Source of the DNA: Akkermansiaceae bacterium
Lineage (GTDB): Bacteria > Verrucomicrobiota > Verrucomicrobiia > Verrucomicrobiales > Akkermansiaceae
NCBI GenBank assembly: GCA_025354565.1
Contig: JANXMQ010000139.1
Location: 1-37,590, forward strand
Length of the DNA stretch: 37,590 nucleotides
Reading direction: 5' to 3'
Positions 34,910 through 37,590 of the stretch are shown in pieces. Every line of letters starts with the position of its first letter. Position 1 is the first letter of the stretch. The translations under genes and the position numbers were made by a program. The notes under the pieces were generated by a model that did not search any database, was not told the DNA's origin, and saw only the letters and a list, made by a program, of their open reading frames with translations.

Positions 34910-35972
34910 TCGCTCCCGTTAGTTCGGCCACGGTGGGTAGTATATCGGGAAAATAGCCAAGGTGATCGCTGACACTGCCGGGCGCAATTTTACCGGGCCA
35001 TCGCGCCATGAACGGCACGCGCACCCCGCCCTCATAGAGATTGCCCTTGTAGCCGCGATACTCGACGCCGGTCCGTGGGTTTTTGTTAGCGGAGAAAATC
35101 CCGCGTGGAAATTCCTTGGATGGGAAATAGTCCGCTCCACCATTGTCACCACTGAAGATAACGAGCGTGTTTTGTTCAATACCGAGTTCCTTCAACAGCG
35201 CGAGAATCTCGCCAACGTGCCGGTCCACCATGCTGACCATCGCCGCATAACTGCGCTCATCCTTGTTCCACGGCCTGTCCTTGTAGATCGCCCATGCGGG
35301 ATCGGTTTCGGGGATGGTGAAATTGCCATGCGGCGGGGTGTAGGGCAGGTAAGCGAAGAACGGTTCTTTCGCGTGGTCGTGGATGAACTTCATCGCTGCT
35401 TCATGGATGAGATAGTGTGAATAGATCTTGCCGCTCGTGCCGTGATTGCCTTCGAGCGGCACTTCCTCGCTGTTGCGGATGAGATACGGCGGATAGTAGC
35501 TGTGGGCGTGGACCTGGTCGTAGTAGCCAAAGAAGAGATCGAACCCATGGTTCTCCGGCACGCCTGTTGAATCCCGTCCACCGCAACCCCATTTGCCGAA
35601 GCCGCCCGTCGCATAACCCAGCGGCTTCAGGATGGAAGCAATGGTTTGTTCATCGGCGCGCAACGGAGTGCCGCCACCGTTAGATCGCACCGAGGTGTGT
35701 CCGCTGTGTTTACCTGTTAGAAAACAGCAGCGCGTCGGCGCACAGACCGTGGAGCCTGCGAAGAGGTTGTTGAAACGCATACCCTCGGCCGCCATGCGAT
35801 CAAGGCTCGGTGTCTGGATGAGCGTTCCTCCCATGAAGCCCGGATCGAAGTTGCCCAGTTCGTCATCCATGATGTAGATGATGTTAGGCTTTGCGGATTT
35901 ACTATCTGCTGCCTGGATGGCTGCAATGGGCCAGAGCAGCACGGCGGTGAGAAGTGTAAGTGTGTATTTCAT
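34902..35972 (-). CDS. sulfatase, C-terminally truncated (broken gene)
   Basis: 356 residues with signal peptide MKYTLTLLTAVLLWPIAAIQAA. Marks: KPNIIYIMDDELGNFDPGF, formylglycine motif C77-A-P-T-R with CCFLTGKHSGHTSVR, GGFGKWGCGG, YLPYTPPHGNF, FSGDNGGADYF and YEGGVRVPFMARWPG. The frame ends at PTVAELTGANA, about 110-130 residues short of a normal sulfatase, so the C-terminal subdomain is missing although the N-terminal catalytic residues are present. The discoidin domain that follows is in another frame. Related proteins carry both parts on one chain, so I infer an internal deletion that also shifted the frame. It is the only minus-strand sulfatase here. Confidence 0.75.
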   Translation of the reverse strand: MKYTLTLLTAVLLWPIAAIQAADSKSAKPNIIYIMDDELGNFDPGFMGGTLIQTPSLDRMAAEGMRFNNLFAGSTVCAPTRCCFLTGKHSGHTSVRSNGGGTPLRADEQTIASILKPLGYATGGFGKWGCGGRDSTGVPENHGFDLFFGYYDQVHAHSYYPPYLIRNSEEVPLEGNHGTSGKIYSHYLIHEAAMKFIHDHAKEPFFAYLPYTPPHGNFTIPETDPAWAIYKDRPWNKDERSYAAMVSMVDRHVGEILALLKELGIEQNTLVIFSGDNGGADYFPSKEFPRGIFSANKNPRTGVEYRGYKGNLYEGGVRVPFMARWPGKIAPGSVSDHLGYFPDILPTVAELTGANA

Positions 35973-36082
35973 GGGTTTTTTCTACCGCCAGAGAAGGGCT
36001 GGCAAAATGATGTACGGTAAAAGATGATTCCATTCAATTTTTCATTAGGCATTTTTTGCTGGCTGAGGCTCTGGGTGGCATA

Positions 36083-36337
36083 TCATTTAGCACGATCCGG
36101 TAGCGACTTCATGGGGATGTCCTTATCGTCTTTCGCCGCCGCTTTTTGGGAAGCGACCGGCAGAGCGATTACCTGCCCCTGCGCGAGAAGTCGCTGGCGC
36201 AGGACGGGATACGGCAGGTCTTGCGCCTTCACGCTCGCAGGCCTGCTCCACGGTCCCGTCTTGTCGCCAATCACCGTGCGCACGCGCCAATAGTAAGTGC
36301 CCGCCGCGAGAATATCCTTCGGCCGGTAGCAGTTCCG
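36083..36337 (-). pseudogene. C-terminal fragment of a protein with an Fn3-like segment
   Basis: On the minus strand the open frame reads CYRPKDILAAGTYYWRVRTV then GDKTGPWSRPASV, the last strands of a fibronectin type III-like domain (the pGTYYWRVR...G..WS pattern). A charged tail follows (KAAAKDDKDIPMKSLPDRAK) and a TGA at 36083. There is no start codon with a signal peptide, and an in-frame stop occurs a little upstream, inside the intron-like sequence. The Fn3 pattern occurs in secreted polysaccharide lyases and similar enzymes, but I cannot name the parent. It has been cut by the intron element or by a rearrangement associated with it. Confidence 0.45.
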
Positions 36338-36607
36338 GTGAAAGCCCTGGCGCAGTCCAAAAGGGGTTCAAGTCCCCTGTGTGAAAATCGAAATGAACAG
36401 AAATGAACAAATAAGCACCAGCAGAGGCCAAGGTGGCGCGGGCGACCGTGCCGCTGAAAGAAGGCTATGCGAGTGCCCGAAGGGCCGCGATAGCTGCCTC
36501 AATTTAATGCGAAGCCACCCCGCAGATCGTCCCGCAGGGAGGATAAACAATGGAAACGACCCGGCCCGCGAAGGCGAAACCTACTAAAGTTGGGGGCGAA
36601 CCCAAAG

Positions 36608-36781
36608 AAGGTTCACACGGCAACGCGGAGCCGCAAGGGATACTGGCGCATGAGTCGTAACAAGATCGTGCATCGGTGCTTGAATAACCAATGGCTGAAG
36701 GAGCAAGGGGTTCCCGAGATGAGGGAAATCTGGATCAAACTGCACTACGGGGGCGAGTCACGGCCTGTCTCCGTCGTCTGA
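36608..36781 (+). pseudogene. group II intron reverse transcriptase, C-terminal remnant
   Basis: The frame reads HTATRSRKGYWRMSRNKIVH, then NNQWLKEQGVPEMREIWIKL and HYG before a stop at 36779-36781. The RSRKGxWRM...(N/S)NxWLxxQG pattern is the end of the maturase/DNA-binding region of chloroplast-like group II intron proteins. The fingers, palm (YADD) and thumb are absent: the N-terminal about 15 codons at 36550 lie in a different frame and run almost directly into this segment. The protein cannot be active, so any remaining mobility would need help in trans. Confidence 0.7.
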
Positions 36782-36783
36782 TA

Positions 36784-36888
36784 GGAACCGCCGGATGCAA
36801 TGCCATGGCCGCTGTAGCGGCTCAGAAAAAACCGCGAAGCCTGACCGCATGGACGGAGGAACGTAGTCAAACCCGCATGTCCGGTGGT
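36784..36888 (+). ncRNA. group II intron domain V-like hairpin with enlarged loop
   Basis: GGAACCGCCGGATGC (36784-36798) can pair with GCATGTCCGGTGGT (36875-36888), leaving the two-base AU/GU-type bulge of a catalytic domain V. In related bacterial introns the two strands are joined by a loop of a few bases (GGACC-like). Here about 76 bases separate them (36799-36874), including a GCCGCT/AGCGGC hairpin and a segment, ACCGCATGGACGGAGG, that partly resembles the 3' strand itself. Confidence 0.55.
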
Positions 36889-36934
36889 GTGGGAGGGGTG
36901 ACGGGCGCAATCCCGTCACCTCGACCCGATTGGG

Positions 36935-37432
36935 CTATTCAATTGATCCATCTTCACGGACATATCCATAACTGGCTGTTGTGTATCCCAAGGCGATATG
37001 GCTTCCGTCTTCAGCAATCTTATATTCAGGTCCCGGTGAGTTTTCTCGATATTCACCGTCAATGTAGTATTCAACACCATCAACAAATTCTACTGCAATC
37101 GAGAATATTCGCGTCAAAACGGAATGCCAGTTACTCAACGCTTGTCGGTCAGGAAACATTTTCGGTGGATCGCAGATTTTGAGTTCGCCATTCTCGCCTA
37201 CAAAAACTTCACAAAAAACTTCTGCATTTTCAATTTTTGCTGTCACTACATTAGATTCTTCATCGTCTGCGTAACTATATACGAGAAAGGATAAGTCCTC
37301 GTATTCGTCAGCTTCGAGTCTGTCCACAATCTTAAATAATGACACTTCAAGGGGAGGCCCTTCGTGATCTATTCGAATCGTGAACCCGATATCTTCGCAA
37401 ATGTAAAGGTTGTCTTTTCGCTTAATATTCAT
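36935..37432 (-). CDS. small acidic hypothetical protein
   Basis: 165 residues, start MNIKRKDNLYICEDIGFTIR at 37432. I do not recognise the family. The protein is acidic (many Glu and Asp), has no signal peptide or membrane segment, and alternates predicted beta-strands and short helices; an aromatic Tyr/Gly-rich end (LGYTTASYGYVREDGSIE) is notable. Size and acidity resemble immunity proteins or integron-cassette products, but that is only an impression. Its base composition is visibly richer in A and T than the sulfatase genes, pointing to recent acquisition. The stop codon lies directly against the 3' end of the group II intron, and a GTTGGGC heptamer precedes its start by 18 bases. Confidence 0.75.
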   Translation of the reverse strand: MNIKRKDNLYICEDIGFTIRIDHEGPPLEVSLFKIVDRLEADEYEDLSFLVYSYADDEESNVVTAKIENAEVFCEVFVGENGELKICDPPKMFPDRQALSNWHSVLTRIFSIAVEFVDGVEYYIDGEYRENSPGPEYKIAEDGSHIALGYTTASYGYVREDGSIE

Positions 37433-37450
37433 CGTAGTGAAATTTTATTT

Positions 37451-37557
37451 GCCCAACGCCTAGGTGTGGCACCGCCTACTGAGAGCGCCACGATGAATAC
37501 ACGAAAATGTCAGTAAATACCATGAAACTTCAACTAGGAACGGGTAGGCGGTTGTCC
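37451..37557. other. possible attC-like inverted repeat
   Basis: GCCCAACGCCTAGG (37451-37464) and GGGTAGGCGGTTGTCC (37542-37557) are imperfect inverted copies with one extra base in the right arm, enclosing about 77 bases that hold a smaller GTGGC/GCCAC stem. GCCCAAC fits the integron core consensus RYYYAAC (GTTRRRY on the other strand); the right arm's GTTGTCC fits it poorly. The arrangement resembles an attC site with an unpaired extrahelical base, but the right arm also lies inside a possible coding start. Confidence 0.3.
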
Positions 37558-37590
37558 ACTACCGTCTTGTTCGCGTTTGGGATTTTGGCC
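37522..37590 (+). CDS. start of a secreted or membrane protein, cut by the window edge
   Basis: The ATG at 37522 (or the in-frame ATG at 37507) begins MKLQLGTGRRLSTTVLFAFG and continues ILA to the last base: a positive N-terminus followed by a hydrophobic stretch, as in a signal peptide or signal anchor. Only 23 codons are visible, so neither function nor reality is certain. It diverges from the small acidic gene; the space between them contains the attC-like repeat. Confidence 0.4.
   Translation, partial: MKLQLGTGRRLSTTVLFAFGILA

Larger units (their letters stand above)
36338..36931 (+). mobile_element. degenerate group II intron with internal deletions
   Basis: The plus strand contains, in order, a 5' region with group II-like sequence (GTGAAAGCCCTGGCGCAG near 36338 and AAGGGGTTCAAGTCCCCT near 36361), an ATG at 36550 typical of an intron ORF start (METTRPAKAKPTK), the last part of a group II reverse transcriptase (36608-36781), a domain V-like hairpin (36784-36888) and a domain VI-like stem (GGGTGACGGG pairing with CCCGTCACCT, about 36897-36920) ending CTCGACCCGAT. 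The whole element is about 0.6 kb, against 2-3 kb for an intact one; most of domain I and almost all of the reverse transcriptase are gone. It is on the opposite strand to both neighbours. The 3' boundary (about 36930) is better supported than the 5' one. Confidence 0.75.

Noticed and set aside
36361-36376. tRNA T-arm-like sequence GGGGTTCAAGTCCCC
   Set aside because: No acceptor, D-arm or anticodon arm can be placed around it; it lies in the 5' part of the group II intron element, where such a hairpin is plausible.
37493-37516. Seven-codon ORF just before the final ORF (possible leader peptide)
   Set aside because: No run of regulatory codons or terminator/antiterminator structure is visible; chance is sufficient.
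1-37590. CRISPR array, rRNA, insertion sequence transposase or prophage genes
   Set aside because: No regularly spaced repeats, rRNA-like sequence, transposase frame or phage structural gene was seen. The only mobile element supported is the group II intron remnant.

Overview
The window looks like a chromosomal glycan-degradation region of a high-GC member of the PVC superphylum, most probably Verrucomicrobiota. The signs are: a PSD1/DUF1549/DUF1553 'planctomycete cytochrome c' gene paired with a DUF1501 gene, two proteins built from autotransporter-associated beta-strand repeats, nine secreted S1-type sulfatases, and start codons with no visible Shine-Dalgarno sequence. The lineage is inferred from gene content only; there is no rRNA or tRNA here.

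Layout. Positions 1-918 hold a short FG-GAP/VCBS gene remnant and empty sequence. A minus-strand YVTN-propeller/phosphoesterase gene follows (919-3549), then the wreck of a RelE-type toxin-antitoxin pair (3761-4052, minus). From 4172 to 34313 every intact gene is on the plus strand: sulfatase, unknown probable lyase, polysaccharide deacetylase fused to beta-strand repeats, PSD1 protein, DUF1501 protein, SGNH hydrolase, a heparinase II/III remnant, a pectate-lyase-like beta-helix protein, a sialate O-acetylesterase N-terminal remnant, two sulfatases, a GH71/99-like protein, a giant beta-strand repeat protein that lacks its 5' end, and five more sulfatases. Several neighbours overlap by 4 bases (ATGA). 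A ninth sulfatase lies on the minus strand (34902-35972), broken from its F5/8 type C (discoidin) domain (34424-34909).

The right end is a different landscape: a truncated Fn3-like gene fragment, a shrunken group II intron (about 36338-36931) that keeps its domain V/VI region and only the last part of its reverse transcriptase, and a small acidic AT-richer hypothetical gene on the opposite strand. That gene is bounded by integron core-like heptamers, so this end may be a gene cassette with an intron at its attC end (hypothesis). A new signal-peptide ORF runs off the window.

How it works together. Nearly all products carry signal peptides (Tat for DUF1501). The set fits extracellular or periplasmic dismantling of a sulfated and probably acetylated polysaccharide: sulfatases remove sulfate, the deacetylase and SGNH esterase remove acyl groups, and the beta-helix, toroid-like and GH71/99-like enzymes act on the backbone. 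No formylglycine-generating enzyme, transporter or regulator is present. A second theme is gene debris: at least seven partial genes sit at junctions between intact genes, which suggests repeated recombination in this locus.
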